Part shown: piece after piece, positions 47,817 through 60,120 of the stretch
Layout: each line of letters starts with the position of its first letter
How positions within the stretch are numbered: the stretch's first letter is position 1
DNA from: Dermanyssus gallinae
Lineage: Eukaryota; Arthropoda; Arachnida; Mesostigmata; Dermanyssidae
Assembly: GCA_003439945.1 (NCBI GenBank)
Contig: QVRM01001369.1
Span: forward strand, 67,501-131,500
Direction: 5' to 3'
DNA: 64,000 nt
Program-made: the position numbers and the translations under genes
The notes under the pieces: generated by a model
Database searches by the model: none
What the model was told of the DNA's origin: nothing
Seen by the model: the letters and a program-made list of their open reading frames with translations, nothing else

Positions 47817-49454
47817 CGAAAGAGGGTTATACGCTTAAGCTGCGGTACACTGCTTGTCAGTTTCGCCTTTCCGATATAATTATTGAATTAAGGAACGTAA
47901 GTGAAGTTTCTCAAAACCTAAATGCAAAAGAATGTCAAGCTGTTTTGAATCCAGTCAAGCGAAATTGCAATCCCTGCCTCTGCTCTTGAGCGAAAATAAC
48001 ACAAACAAAGTAGTAGGCCATTACGTCAAGCGAGGGCATGTCGTTGGCTATATATCACAGAATGGTTTTACAGTCTGTTTTTTTATTAAGTTTCACTTTC
48101 AAGCGGTTAATGTATAGTCTATAAATCAAATCAGATCTTAAGCTGATGTTGTTATCAATATTGAAATAAACGCGCAATCACTGTCATGGCCCAGCCATCA
48201 CTATTATTTAATATAGCTTAACTCTACAGGTAAAGCCATTTTCAAAGTTTGACCTGAATCTACCGTTAGCCTTACCACACCGAGCGGTATTTTCACCCTA
48301 AAGTCATGTTTTTCATTCGGTCCAATTGTAGGTCGCCAGACCCGTCTAATCGAAGAACTGTCACAAAATTCGAGAAATACAAGTTTAGTAAGTTTATAAG
48401 TCCCACAATGGCTGCTACCGGCGACGCATTCCCGAAACCTCCCATAAAAAACCCGTATTATTGGGCCATAGTCTCGCAGATATAAAAAGTTAAAGGATTT
48501 CCTAATAAAGTTGTATTAAATATATACAATGTTCAGAGCTGAACAGTTAAAGTACGGCTTCTTACGGGTTTGTCGAACATTTGAAAAGTATTAGATCTTG
48601 GTATCAGATTCCCCGCTGCGTTTGTACCATACGTGACGTAATGCCCCACCGTCACCACTCGCTTCGAGTGTCGCACGCGTCTTTATTGCTCATAGAATTC
48701 GTCGCTACAACCGAAACAACGTTTTCAAAGAACGACCACGAGTGAGGAGAGAGTGGAGCAGGAACAGTGGCACCGGTGCGTGTTCCTCGTACTGCCAATC
48801 TCGTTCAGAAGGCATTTGTTTCAAACATGACAAGTATTGCTCTGTGTGATACCTTTCCCGTCGCTCTTCTTTCACTCCTAGTCTCCCGCCACCCTCCTTT
48901 AACTTTAGCTATACGTACCTTCGTCTTGGCGAGACAGATTTCTTGGCACCTAGCCCACCATGAATGTGTTTTGTTTTGTCCTCATGTGCTCCGTCTCTCT
49001 TTTTCCTTTGCAAGCTCTCCCCTTTATGTGCCTCTTGGAAAACTCAACCCCCACCACCAACAATAACATCAAAAACAGTAGTGTCGTCATTGCTGGCAGA
49101 GTCAGGACAACACTCGAATAACAAAATGACTTGAAGCTCAAATGAAATGTATTACCTTTAATGGCTATACTCACAGAAAAATCAACGGACGGGCGGAACA
49201 TCTACGTGCTGCTAATGACTGTTTAGACATAGTCGAACAGATTCGTAGTTACTATTCTACGTACGCAATAAACTTAGCGTGGTAGCAGGCGAGAACTGAG
49301 TGAGGGGTAAGCATGTGTCGATAGGGGATACGACATTGTATATACTTCTGTTTCTTTGCTCTTACGAATCTGTGACAATGTTTCTATCCAACCGCCGTAG
49401 AAAAGGCCACGACGGCAACGGTAGTAGCCGTAACAGCGACAACAACAATATGGA

Positions 49455-50776
49455 TACCTGTGTTCAAAAAGTATCGCGACTTTTGTGTTTTTTCAAAAAA
49501 TATTCATTTATTCATGAATATCTATTTTGTCCCCTTCAAAGTAATCCCCATGAGATATTATACACTTGTGCCAACGGTTTTTCCAATCTTCGAAGCACTT
49601 CAAAAAACAATTTTTTTTATCTTGTTCAGCTCCTCCTTCGATGCCGTCTTTATCTCGTCAAGCGTAGCGTAACGTCGTCCTTTCATGGGCCTCTTCAGTT
49701 TAGGGAACAAGAAAAAGTCACAGGGGGCCAGATCTGGGGAATACGGTGGCTGCGGCATCATTAGTGTGTTGTTTTTGGCCAAAAACTCGCGCACAAGCAA
49801 CGATGTGTGAGCAGGGGCGTTATCGTGGTGCAAAAGCCAATTTTTGTTCTTCCACAAATCCGGGCGTTTCTGGCGGATTGCTTCGCGCAAATTGCGCATA
49901 ACTTGCAGGTAATATTCCTTATTGACCGTTCTACCCTGTGGCAAGAACTCATGATGCACCACGCCCCTGCAATCGAAGAAAACTGTCAGCAAAGCTTTCA
50001 CATTCGACCGAACTTGGCGCGCTTTTTTTCGGTCTTGGTTCGTGCGGCAGCTTCCATTGAGATGATTGAGCTTTGGTTTCCACGTCATAACCATAAACCC
50101 ACGATTCGTCACCAATTATGACCCTCTGGAGCAAATTTGGGTCGTCGCGGACAGAGTCCAACATCTCATTAGCAATGTTCATGCGATGCTGTTTTTGGTC
50201 GCAATTGAGCAATTTTGGTACGAATTTCGCGGCGACCCGTCTCATGCCCAAATCATTGATAAAAATCGAATGGCACGAGCCAATCGATATGTTTAGGTCC
50301 TCAGCAACTTCTCTAACGGTGATTCGACGATTGGCCAATACCATTTTCTCCACTTCATTAATTTTTTCGTCTGTTGTTGAAGTGCTCGGGCGTCCGGCAC
50401 GCTCTTCGTCGTTCACATCTTCTCGGCCTTCTGAGAACATTTTGTACCACCGATAAACGTTGCTTCGGTTCAAGGTAGCTTCTCCGTATGCCACAGTCAA
50501 CATTCGGAATGCATCCGTGCACTTAATTTCGTTTTTCACACAAAATTTGATACAGGTTCTTTGATCCATTTTTTTGAATAGGTAAAAATCGAAGACGATC
50601 CAAAACACGTGCAAGCAAAGCAGCTGTCAACAATTAAGTGAACATTCAAAATGGCCGAGCTTGTCGGCATAAGTGAGAGACATGAGTACCAACATAACGC
50701 CAAAAAAAATCGAAATTCGAATATACGTAACCCGCGAAAATTCAAAAGTCGCGATACTTTTTGAACACACCTCGTA
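49455..50776 (-). mobile_element. Full-length mariner transposon, possibly recent
   Basis: 1322 bp including TA at each end. Both ends share a perfect 27-bp inverted repeat starting TGTGTTCAAAAAGTATC. On the transposase 5' side (right end) it is preceded by CGAGG next to TA; on the other side only CC separates it from TA, so that tip has lost a few bases. The transposase is nearly intact. Compared with the other mariners here this is by far the best preserved copy. Confidence 0.96.
49508..50569 (-). pseudogene. Mariner transposase with two homopolymer frameshifts
   Basis: Starts MDQRTCIKFCVKNEIKCTDA at 50569 and would end near 49508, 353 residues long, a usual mariner length. DNA-binding region: ATLNRSNVYRWYKMF, ERAGRPSTSTTDEKI, ITVREVAEDLNISIGS. 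Catalytic triad: GDESWVYGYD, HHDNAPAHTS and SPDLAPCDFFLF, with 34 residues between the second and third aspartate, so DD34D is complete. Two lesions break the frame: an A-run with one extra base (50023-50029, after PRPKK) and an A-run one base short (49611-49618, after LNKIKK). Net length change is zero. Both could be sequencing or assembly errors, in which case the enzyme may be functional; otherwise it is a very young pseudogene. Confidence 0.95.
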
Positions 50777-51098
50777 CGTGTATCTATGGGCCACTGAAAC
50801 CTTTTCTGACTCCTTCACTGCAAACTGGCTATGCATCTGAATATTTTTTTTGTTTGATAGATGAACTGCAAAACATGTAAATTTAGTCAGCTCGTCTCCA
50901 ATCGTTATCATTAGTACCGCCGTAAGTGTAGGGTGGTGCGCTTTGTGGTGATGTTTATCTAAGGCTAATGTTTATGATTACAACATCAACGAAATATCAT
51001 CTCCATCTGGTTTACACAATGATCAATAGTGAGGTTAAACGGTTTAAGCAAAAACTTTACATTCTAGAGACAGTCTGCTAGAAACTGATACAACATTT
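50777..51098. other. No recognisable gene
   Basis: Right flank of the mariner; nothing identified. Confidence 0.5.
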
Positions 51099-51488
51099 TT
51101 ACTGATTTTCGATGTAAATGGCCACAGCTTGACTGAAACTCCTGGTTGCACCCGCAATTACGAACACAAAGTTCCGGCCGCATTTACGACGTTGCTGGAT
51201 TCGGTGAATCAATGAAGAAGAAAATATTCTACAATTATGTAATACACAAGAGCCCACGCAATTCGTAAGGACTCCCACCACAACTCCATCATATAAGACC
51301 TGACATTTGCAAATGATCACCCCTTTGAGAACGCTATAATTGGAACACCGCGTATCAGGAGCGATTACTTCCTCATAATAACTGTCACAGTTGCTCTTTC
51401 TCCAGCAGACGATTGACAGGTAAAAAACACGGTCTGCAATTACCGCTGCTGTGATAACGAACATATGATGTGCAACCCGTGTGAACAT
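51099..51488 (-). CDS. Hypothetical cysteine-rich 129-aa frame
   Basis: ATG-initiated minus-strand frame with a hydrophobic N-terminal region (residues 9-28, FVITAAVIADRVFYLSIVC) and about nine cysteines spread over the rest (…CRIFSSS…, KCGRNFVFVIAG). A secreted cysteine-rich product is conceivable. No family recognised. No AATAAA is seen shortly downstream and there is no promoter evidence, so a chance frame is likely. Confidence 0.18.
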   Translation of the reverse strand: MFTRVAHHMFVITAAVIADRVFYLSIVCWRKSNCDSYYEEVIAPDTRCSNYSVLKGVIICKCQVLYDGVVVGVLTNCVGSCVLHNCRIFSSSLIHRIQQRRKCGRNFVFVIAGATRSFSQAVAIYIENQ

Positions 51489-53103
51489 ATGAAGCGGCGA
51501 AATGGTATCTTCTCACCACGTTTTTCGATATTTGCTAACGAGATGTGTATTTTAATATACAGAGTTTATGACTGCGACTGAACTGACTGTCGAATTGCCA
51601 AATCAGCAAGCGTATGCAACAGCATCAATCGGATATTTAGGAGGCGATTGACAATAGCAAGTCTGAGAATCTAGGTAATGACAGAAGGCGCCTTCAAGCC
51701 AACTAGCAAAAATATTTCGAAGAAAAAAATTGGGGAAGCAGCTCCGCAACTCACAAGTGTGTTTAACCTCGCTTAAGGGTTAGAGACAACCTTTCATTGT
51801 TGTAATAAAAAGATGACTTGTTTGCGAGGAATAAGCATGCACCTCACGTCTGCAGAGGTCTCTGCAGCGGATTAACAACTTGCCTAGAGGTTATTACGCT
51901 CAGTGCTCGCTCAACCGGCACCAATCAATTTCCGTCTGAGAAACACACGATGCATCTTTAATCGTTCCAAAGCTTTTTGCAAATAGGTGCGGCGACGCAC
52001 CAGTAGAAATACGTGCCTACGCATTAAGAAAGATGTGACACATCAACATGCGCGCTTTGGAAGTCACAGCTGTCAAAAATTTAAGCAAACTAACAGTAGC
52101 CGACATCTGATAGAAAAATGCCCTGTTATGTCAAATAAAGAAGAATGACAGAATGTTCTATATCTCGATAAGGTTTTAGGATTTCATGCCTTAGTGTTCA
52201 TTGGATGCGGGATGAGGTAAATAACAAACGTCTTGTTCAGTTCGTATATCATCAACAATGTTTCTGTTTGTCTACTAAGACGCAGCACGACGCTTGCAGA
52301 CACTGCTTCGAATAATAGCAAGAATGACAGTTAAATTTAGTCAGGTCTGTGTGAATTAGGCGTAATAAGAAAGCAGATCACGAAGCGACCAGGTTATATA
52401 CTCAGGTTGGGCTAACGCAAGGAGGGCTTTCACATTAGTTTAATAAATTTACAGGACTGGTTGACGACATTATTTACGAATTTCAAAAGTTAAAGTAGAC
52501 ATGTGCTGTTATTGCGTGTTTAGTGTATGGATTATGTTTGTATGTTAATTAGCGTCTTTTTTATATTTTTTCTATCTAGCAATCAAATTTAAATAATTCA
52601 GATTAAGAGATAATTAAATGTCTAAGTCATAATCCCGTTCTTTCCATAAGAATGGAAATAATAAAAAAAAGTTTAATTCGAAATTCACTTCACGAATCTG
52701 GGTTTGAAGTTAGCCAATAGCTAATTCCTGTAGAAACGGAATAGTTTATATCTTAGACGGGGGGGGAACTGAAAGGACACAGGAACTACAACTAAGATAA
52801 GTAGACGATTGCCTATAACGAGAGCGTTTGAGGCCTATACTATAAATGGATGGGGAAGTTAAAGGACATCGGCATAGAAATATACACTTCGGTAACATTA
52901 AAAATTACGACCTGGTGATCAGCCGGTTTTAAGGATAGACATCTAACTTGCAGCCAACGGGTTCCATCACGTGTTATGCTGTACGTAAGAATTCCACGAT
53001 CCTTGTTAGAAGTGTCGTAGGTGAACTGATGTATACGTATCTATAATTCCTACCAACCTGGGTATTAATAAACCATAATTAGGCATTTCTAACTGCAAAA
53101 ACG
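51489..53103. other. No recognisable gene
   Basis: AT-rich, with a G run near 52759; no families recognised. Confidence 0.5.
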
Positions 53104-53510
53104 TTCTGCTTCTTCAGAAGAACATATAACGTCGATCTGAAGATGCGACGTAGTCGTTAAGAACAGAATTCGCCAAAAAAATGAGTTCTTTTATTAACTT
53201 TCACGCCCAATGCTCAAAAATTATAACTCTATGACCATTCTAGACCAGCGCTCAAAATTAACACATTTGGGCAAATGCGCATTTTATGACAATTATTTTG
53301 GTGCCAATATGGCAATGCGAGCCGTGATTGCGGAGTAATTAAGCTTTCTCGGCGGGCCTTTCGAGTTTTAATAAATGCATAAATGACTTACTCTAACAGA
53401 TGAATCGCTCGTCGAAAGCTAATAAGATAACTCTATTTTTTGCAAAATATCTTCTAAACGACCATATCGCATTTTCTGACCGGCGTTGTATGTTTTTTAG
53501 AAGAAGCTTT
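53104..53510. mobile_element. Fold-back element fossil, copy 3
   Basis: 53104-53390 follows the inner left arm of copies 1 and 2 in order (GAATTCGCCAAAA, TTATTA, ATAAC, GCAAATGCGCATTT, GGTGCCAA, CAATGCGAGC, GGAGTAATTA), at roughly three-quarters identity. 53445-53510 matches the distal part of the right arm (ATCTTCTAAACGACCATATCGC, split here across two motifs, and TCTGACCGGC). The loop and both termini are gone. It is a much older insertion of the same family. Confidence 0.8.
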
Positions 53511-54574
53511 TTGTACATCAGCAACCATTCTTGCCAACCATTGTCCACATTGTTGTCCAGCAACCATTGCTTGCACATTGTTGACAGGGTGTTGAGTCAT
53601 GCATAGTATTATAAAATGCATACAATATTAGAAAAACAGAGGATTTGCGTCGAGGCTGCTATATTCGCTTTGACGCAGTTCAGATAAATATAGCAATAAG
53701 TGTGTATTGCGGAGAAATTTTTTTAGGCTTCAAACGTACGCTTGCTGCAGGTGAAGTGTTTGTTTTTTATTTCGTTTATAAAACCATTATAAACTGCCCC
53801 TCAGGTCGTGCAACATACATTGAAAGCAGTTATTAATAAGTTTGTCTCGTTCATTTCTATGCGCGTTTCCGCTGACGTTACCTGATGATGATGATGATGA
53901 TGGTGATGATGACGATGAGGACTAGATGAAGTCAGAGGAAGGTCAGAGCTACTGCTCTTTAATCGCGACTGTACGCTTGTCTGACAGCAGGACGACAGAA
54001 CCAGAAGCTAAAACAGCATGAGCGCATAAAGCGGCTGCACACCATAGCACGGGCGCCGCCTCGGCGGTTGGTTACTCGATGGTACACGTCTGGGCACTTC
54101 CTTCACCTGCTAAGTTCGGCTAGATCGCTTCGATCTGAACCTGGGCTGCCCATTCTCAGATACTGGTCGTCTTCAACGTTGCTTCCAGTCATGCTCTACC
54201 ACCGGCGGGCTACGCTCGACATAAAGACCGGGCCGACAATCGAGACCAACGCTGCCGTCGTAACCAATGACATCGTAATGTCGCGACGTTGAGTCGATGC
54301 TCTGTTTCCTCTCTTGTCGTCTTCTCACAGCGGGGCAATACTGTAGCCCGCAGTACAGACGCAGTAACGACGTCAACTATTGGTTTGACTCTATAGCCGC
54401 GCGCCGCCGACTCTCGCTACTACACATCCCCTAAATATTGACAATTGCTATTTCGATATTTTGATCAATGCGGACGGTATCATTCGTGAGACGATGACGA
54501 CAGCGACTACAATGTTACCACGAGGGTCTGGATTGCTTGCTGCAGAGCAAAAGTGAGCGCACAGTGGTGACTGC
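53511..54574. other. No recognisable gene
   Basis: Contains a TGA/GAT repeat (53883-53918); GC-rich after 53.9 kb without an identifiable product. Confidence 0.5.
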
Positions 54575-54950
54575 ACAACAACAAGAACAACAACAACAAC
54601 AACAAAAGCAACAACAATAACAACACATACAAATAGTTCATCTTATAATAACTCATAAGCTAACCGTGGCCAACCAAACAACGGCAGAAGCCCTACGAAT
54701 AGCAGGAATAGTTACAGGCGCATCAGCTGCAGTCCAGAAAAAACGACCTCTGTCTTTTGAAAGTAAAGGAACTTTGTATTGTATTCTAGTGATGATAACA
54801 ATAACTGTAGCGACAAGAAAGTCAGAAATAATTCCACCAACTTTACTGGAAAAGATAACATTCATAATAGGAACAGCAACAACAACAACAACAGCAACAA
54901 CAGTAGCAACAGCAACAACAACAGCAACAACAACAACCACCACCACCACG
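54575..54950. repeat. CAA-rich repeat region
   Basis: CAA runs at 54575-54625 and 54872-54950, the second passing into CAC triplets. The 178-codon minus-strand frame here reads valine from these triplets. Confidence 0.9.
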
Positions 54951-55149
54951 ATACGGTAGCAGCAATCAATGCTACTGCCGTAGGCGATGATATGTTCGAT
55001 TCGAGTATCAGCTGTTTTGTCGGTAAGATGAAAGCTCTCGATAGCGACGCTTAGCGAGCTGAAGTCTTCGGGCACAGCTGTTCCATTGTGCTTCACGTCG
55101 TGGCTACTTGTCTGGTTGTGGTGGTTAAAGTGTTGCCGTGTAGTCTGTC

Positions 55150-55339
55150 TGTGTGTGTGTGTGTGTGAATGTGATGGCATCAAGCACATCAGTTACCCTG
55201 CTGTGTGTGTGTGTGTGCGTGCGTCCGATTTGTCGCAGAATCAACTCGAGCACTATCATCATGATCATCATCATCGGCATCATCATCATCATCATCGTCG
55301 ATCGTTCCCACCCGTTTCCCATCTCATTTATCTCCATTC

Positions 55340-55379
<40 letters not shown>
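55150..55379. repeat. Cluster of TG, CAT and CT repeats
   Basis: TG at 55150-55168 and 55202-55222, CAT at 55254-55300, CT at 55342-55379. Confidence 0.95.
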
Positions 55380-55380
<1 letters not shown>

Positions 55381-58300
55381 ACTCTCAGAGAACTCAACCT
55401 GCGCTTCGTTTACCATGCGATGTACCTGTTTGTCGGTGACCGCACAAGACTGTGCGGGTCTCAAGCTGTTTCTATGTCTAAACGAAGACAACAGTTCGTT
55501 CGTTCGTTTATTTGTTGAACACCAGTGACAACAACAACAACAAGAAAGGCAATAGCAACAGACATCAACCGCCACTAAGAATACTAAGACCAGCCGCTAT
55601 TACTTTTGTTGCTCAGCAACAGTCGACTGCCAAACACCCATTAGGGCGCGCCGCCGGTCGTGGTCTTTTGTCAGCCTCGACTCGATGGTTCCGTCCCTCC
55701 AGCCCATCTCTCCACTCCACTTATTTATCTCGCTGCCGCTTTCAATCAATTTACTTTTTCGTTTCGCGCCGTGTCTTGGCTTGTCTGTGCCTGTCGCCCT
55801 GCTTTTCTCTCTCTCCCCGTCTCTCTCTCTCTCTCGTGTTGTTTTTTGTCACGAATTTCGATTGTCAACCTGGCTGGAAAGTACTCTTACGGTTGCCGCT
55901 GCTGCTGTTGTTGTTGCGGCTGCAGCTGCTCGTGCTACATGCTACTACTACTACTACTACTGCTATCACGACTACTATTATGCTATTGCCGTTTGTTCTT
56001 TTTAATCTTCTTTTTTACATCAAATACCTATTCCCCCTGCTTCCCTCCCTCCCGCCTTCCTCTCCGCTTTCCCTATGTTTTCTCTTTTGCCAGTCGAAAA
56101 GCGATTGCCCATCTCTCCCTACTTTTACCCCGTTTCCGCCGCCCGCCCTGCAGCCGCCGCTGTTCTCTACTCTGTTTATTTGGGTTCTTCTTCTGAGATC
56201 GTGTATTTAGGGCCAACACTGTGTGTGTGTGTCTGTGTGTGTGATCGCAGAGTCTTGCCCTGGTTGAACAGCGGGAACGGGGGCGGTGGCGATATCACCA
56301 CCAGCACCATCATCAGCAGCACAGCAGCAACAATAACACCACCGCTATCGTTGTCACCATCAACATCAAAGTAGCGTCGTACACTGTAGCCATAGAAGTA
56401 GCTTCGTACGCCGTAGCGAAAGTTTCACACTACCTGTTACGACCCTCGTGTTAGTGCTACGTACTAGATTCGAAATACGTTCGACTGACTGATCGACGAA
56501 GAAACTGAGCAAGCAGATACGAGCAAAACGACCAACCGAACTCAGGTGGAGCAGCAGGAGAAGACCAACGAGAACAAACAATTATAATGATAATAATAAT
56601 AATAATACTTAACAACAGCTGTATATGAGACTTGCCAGCGTCACACGTCGCATGGTCTGTGTGACAGCTCACATCGGTGATCAAGGCCTTTTTTCTTCTA
56701 GACCGCCACTGCCGCCCTGAGCTGAAGAACACCAAATAGTCGTCGAAAATTGTCTTAAAAGCCGTAAAACCGAGAGCAAAAACGTTGTCGCGTAGTAGCG
56801 ACCTGTGTGGCAGACACAATCACTAGCCAGCGGCCAGCCAATCAATCGCCTGCTTGTGACTAACTCAAATGGATACGCTAAGCAGCTGCTGTTGAATAGC
56901 CAGCCTGGCTGATGGCCAACCGCGAATCTCCGAGAATGCCAGTTGCAATGTCGCAACTGGCCGGCCGCCGCGCTAATCTCATTGCCTCCCAACACTGTCC
57001 CTCTGTCCCTCGTACTAGCGTAAGCGTTTCTCAGTTACTCATTATCAATATTCGGTGGCAGCAATAGCACGCAGTAGGGGCCTAGCGAAGCAAATCCGCT
57101 GACATGTGCATTATTTTATCCCGTGGTTGCTGTTACATCTTTCAGCCCCAAATAATCGTCTACGATGCATTTTACATCTTTGTCGCATCCTGCTAGCAAA
57201 CATTTCTTAACGCTACGTATTTTAGTTCGAAGCCTTTTTCTACTCCAGAGATTACTCCTGTTTATACAAATGAGATTGTTTACTAGGTTAACCTAGGATA
57301 TAGTTTTTAGAGCATTCATGTCTTGATGGTCGAGCAATGGTATCTTAAGGGCGTTAACGGATCCATTTGTTTTACATTTGCACCTTGTTTCCTAAGCGTC
57401 CAACCGAATTATCTCTTTGGATAGAGGGGCTTTAGAAAATAGCAGTAGGTACCTCTTAAAAGACCACAGGTTTGGACAGTGGCACATGGAAGTGGTATTT
57501 TTAATAATAATAATAATAATAAATCATTTGAAAAAACGATAAACTGTATTAGTAAAATGTGTCGCTGATTTTGCCAACAGAAATATAGGGTAACAGAAGT
57601 TGATTTCACGAGTTAATGGCACTAATGTTTCCTCGGAGCAAATGCGATGGCCATATGGATTTAGAGTGACACATTTTTGAGAAGAGATTCCTCTTCGGAA
57701 CGAGATTTGCTAGATACGCACGTTTAAACGTCGTTTTGGGTATCGGCTTATTATATCTCATTCGTTTGCGTAGGTTTATAAAATAAGGGGCATTCCAAAT
57801 CTTTCAAACATTTACCTAGCATTACGGTAGTGACGTCTTGGACAAGGTGCAATACCGTTTTCTTTTTAATCACGACTTAGATAATCAATCCTTTAGGTAG
57901 GTCTAATGAAACTCGACTTGTATCATTCCTTCCTTCCTCCCCTCTTTCTCTCTCACTCAGTATAGTCTTCCTTTGCTTTCTGGCTCTCTTTGCTGACTGT
58001 CTTTGGCTAAATTCGCTCGCCGACATCACTGGCCAGGTTCTCCCAATAGCAGATACTAAGGCCATAGTACATGCCCGGCAGAGTAAAACTGAGACGGAGA
58101 ATGCTGACACATATTTCTAGACAGTTGTCCAGAAATCACATAATTTAAGATATGGCGGACTGATTATTTTTGTGCCCTGCGCCTGTCTTCCCATTTGTCG
58201 TATCTGTTTCTATTCTAGACTGTGGCCCTCGATATAGGAGAAGGTCCTTGCTTCTGATTCTCGCTTCTTCTACTTCCCTCTTTGTGTCACTCAGTCACCA

Positions 58301-59940
58301 ACCTATCAATAAATACATCTTGAAACTCGAATCTCATAGGTCCTCGGTCCGCTGGTTATTTCGCGACATTGCGCGTGCTTTCTTGACGAGGGTAGCCACA
58401 GTCACCCGCTACTTTCCAGTTGGAACCAGTCGTAGAGGCAGGAGCAATCTAGTCGCTGTAGCCGCAACTGCATCGTGGCATACGTTCCCGATGTAACCAA
58501 ACACAATGAGGCCATGCCAGGATAGCCATGAAAACCAGCGTCAATCTCTCGACACATGGTACTGCTTCATGAGGCAAGCGAGCAGCCAGATATGTCACTC
58601 TCGTGCGACGATGGTCTTAGCTGTACCGTTCGATAACAGCTCCCTGTTTACCGCTATGTCTTCTTTTTTTCTCTTTATTCTTCTTGGTAGAAAGCTCTGT
58701 TGTTGCCCCCCAACAATGCTAGGCGTTTCCAGAAGATGCTCATCTCATAAATATATTTGTATATGTACGTGTATATGGATATATATATATATATACATAT
58801 ACATATTTACCTACACTAGCCGTACAAATGATACACTTGTTGCACGAATACGATGGTCGAATACGCACACACACATAGAAGCAGGCGTTACACGTTCCGC
58901 AATTGCAGCTAGCGGGAGTACATTCTGATCATTCCTAGGCTTTCCACAACGGGTTATTCCATAAAAAGTTACTTGGTCGCGGACATGAACGCGAATAGAG
59001 TTCTGTTGAGGTGTCTGTGCCTACGTTGCTGTCGTGGTGTTACTATTACTGTCATCGTTGTAATGATGCGATATGACTGATGCCTAATCACATTTCGAAC
59101 TTTTTCAAGCTAGTTAGATTTGTCATCAATGACAGTGGTTCCGCTTGTTTGTTTTCCCTTCACTAATCATCGGAAGCTATCGTCAGCATCAGTCATAATC
59201 GTCGTCAGAATCTTCCTCGTTCTGCCATGGTGAATCGAAACGACATCTTACAGCGAACTGGGCGGACTAAATGAAGAAGCATGCATGTCAAACGTGGTGC
59301 CATGCAGCCACAATTTCAGCAGATACGAACAGTGCTGAAAACTATTCTTCGTTCCAATCTCAACCCGATGCGGATAATCATGGAGGACTCGAGTAGTCCA
59401 TGATATTCCTGCCGTACCTCATCGCTCCCTGTTCGCATTTGCATCGATGTTCGTTCACACATCGCTTCTTGTCTCTCTCTCTTGTTTATAGTTTGCTCTG
59501 TTCTCTCTGTTTTAAGGACTTTTTTTCTCTACCCCCCCTCTCTTCTTTTGTGCCTTCTCGTTGTCTTGACTTCTTCGTCCTGCTATAGGGGTGAGTTGAG
59601 ACCGGCTCGATGAAGAAAAACGACCCACACCTAGAAACAGAAACATAAGTGGATAGATACACTGGCGTCCAAAGAGCACTATGAAAACTAATTATCCTCT
59701 TTCCGCCGTTGAATTTTTACTTGATTTCTTCGTGTTCGTCGTCGCAATACGTACTTATCTATGTACGGTAAAAAAGATGATAGCGAGCCAAGTCGAGTAT
59801 CACTGTACTTGCCATTCGACTATCATAGCGGATACGTTCACGGAACTACGATACACGCGCTGTCAGATACGTGCAGTGTGTCCGGCTGATCTAAACTAAA
59901 CGTTTTAAAATCTACAAGAGCTTAAGCAAGTAAGCTTGTT
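55380..59940. other. No recognisable gene
   Basis: Strongly pyrimidine-rich at 55.6-56.2 kb, with a 232-codon low-complexity frame judged non-coding. AAT runs lie at 56586-56605 and 57503-57520, a short TA tract at 58780-58795, and an imperfect 28-bp palindrome at 59378-59405. Confidence 0.5.
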
Positions 59941-59944
59941 GAGG

Positions 59945-60097
59945 TACCCGACGTTCGACCTTATGCTCTTACACGCAAAATATCAAATGCGAACTTGCTT
60001 ATGAAACAGCGCCCATTCGGGGAAACTGGCCCCTGGCGACTATTATCTGTTTAGAAACCTGAAGAAGTATCTCTCCGGAAAGAGATATAAGAACAAC
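59945..60097 (+). pseudogene. Mariner transposase C-terminal fossil
   Basis: Plus-strand frames read DVRPYALTRKISN (a decayed DNARPH motif), CELAYET (ELGYE) and, best preserved, LAPGDYYLFRNLKKYLSGKR, which matches LAPSDYHLFRNLKKYLAGKRF and keeps the third catalytic aspartate at 60038-60040. Frames change at least twice within 150 bp, and the distance between the two aspartates is shorter than normal. The copy ends in a TA tract at 60098. No N-terminal part or terminal repeats seen. Confidence 0.65.
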
Positions 60098-60120
60098 AAT
60101 ATATATGTATATATATATAT
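60098..60120. repeat. (TA)n microsatellite
   Basis: 23-bp tract with one interruption, directly after the mariner fossil; another short one is at 60285-60298. Confidence 0.9.

Larger units (their letters stand above)
45741..49454. other. No recognisable gene
   Basis: AT-rich, with a two-copy ~30-bp tandem repeat (46703-46762, CGTCCGAAGTGAG core) and a TA tract (47784-47815). A GTG-started frame at 48767-49066 has no family. Confidence 0.5.

Noticed and set aside
54653..55189. 178-codon minus-strand frame rich in valine
   Set aside because: Direct translation of the CAA/CAC triplet repeats.
55512..56210. 232-codon plus-strand frame
   Set aside because: Built from a pyrimidine-rich, low-complexity tract (long leucine/serine/proline runs) without an ATG start.
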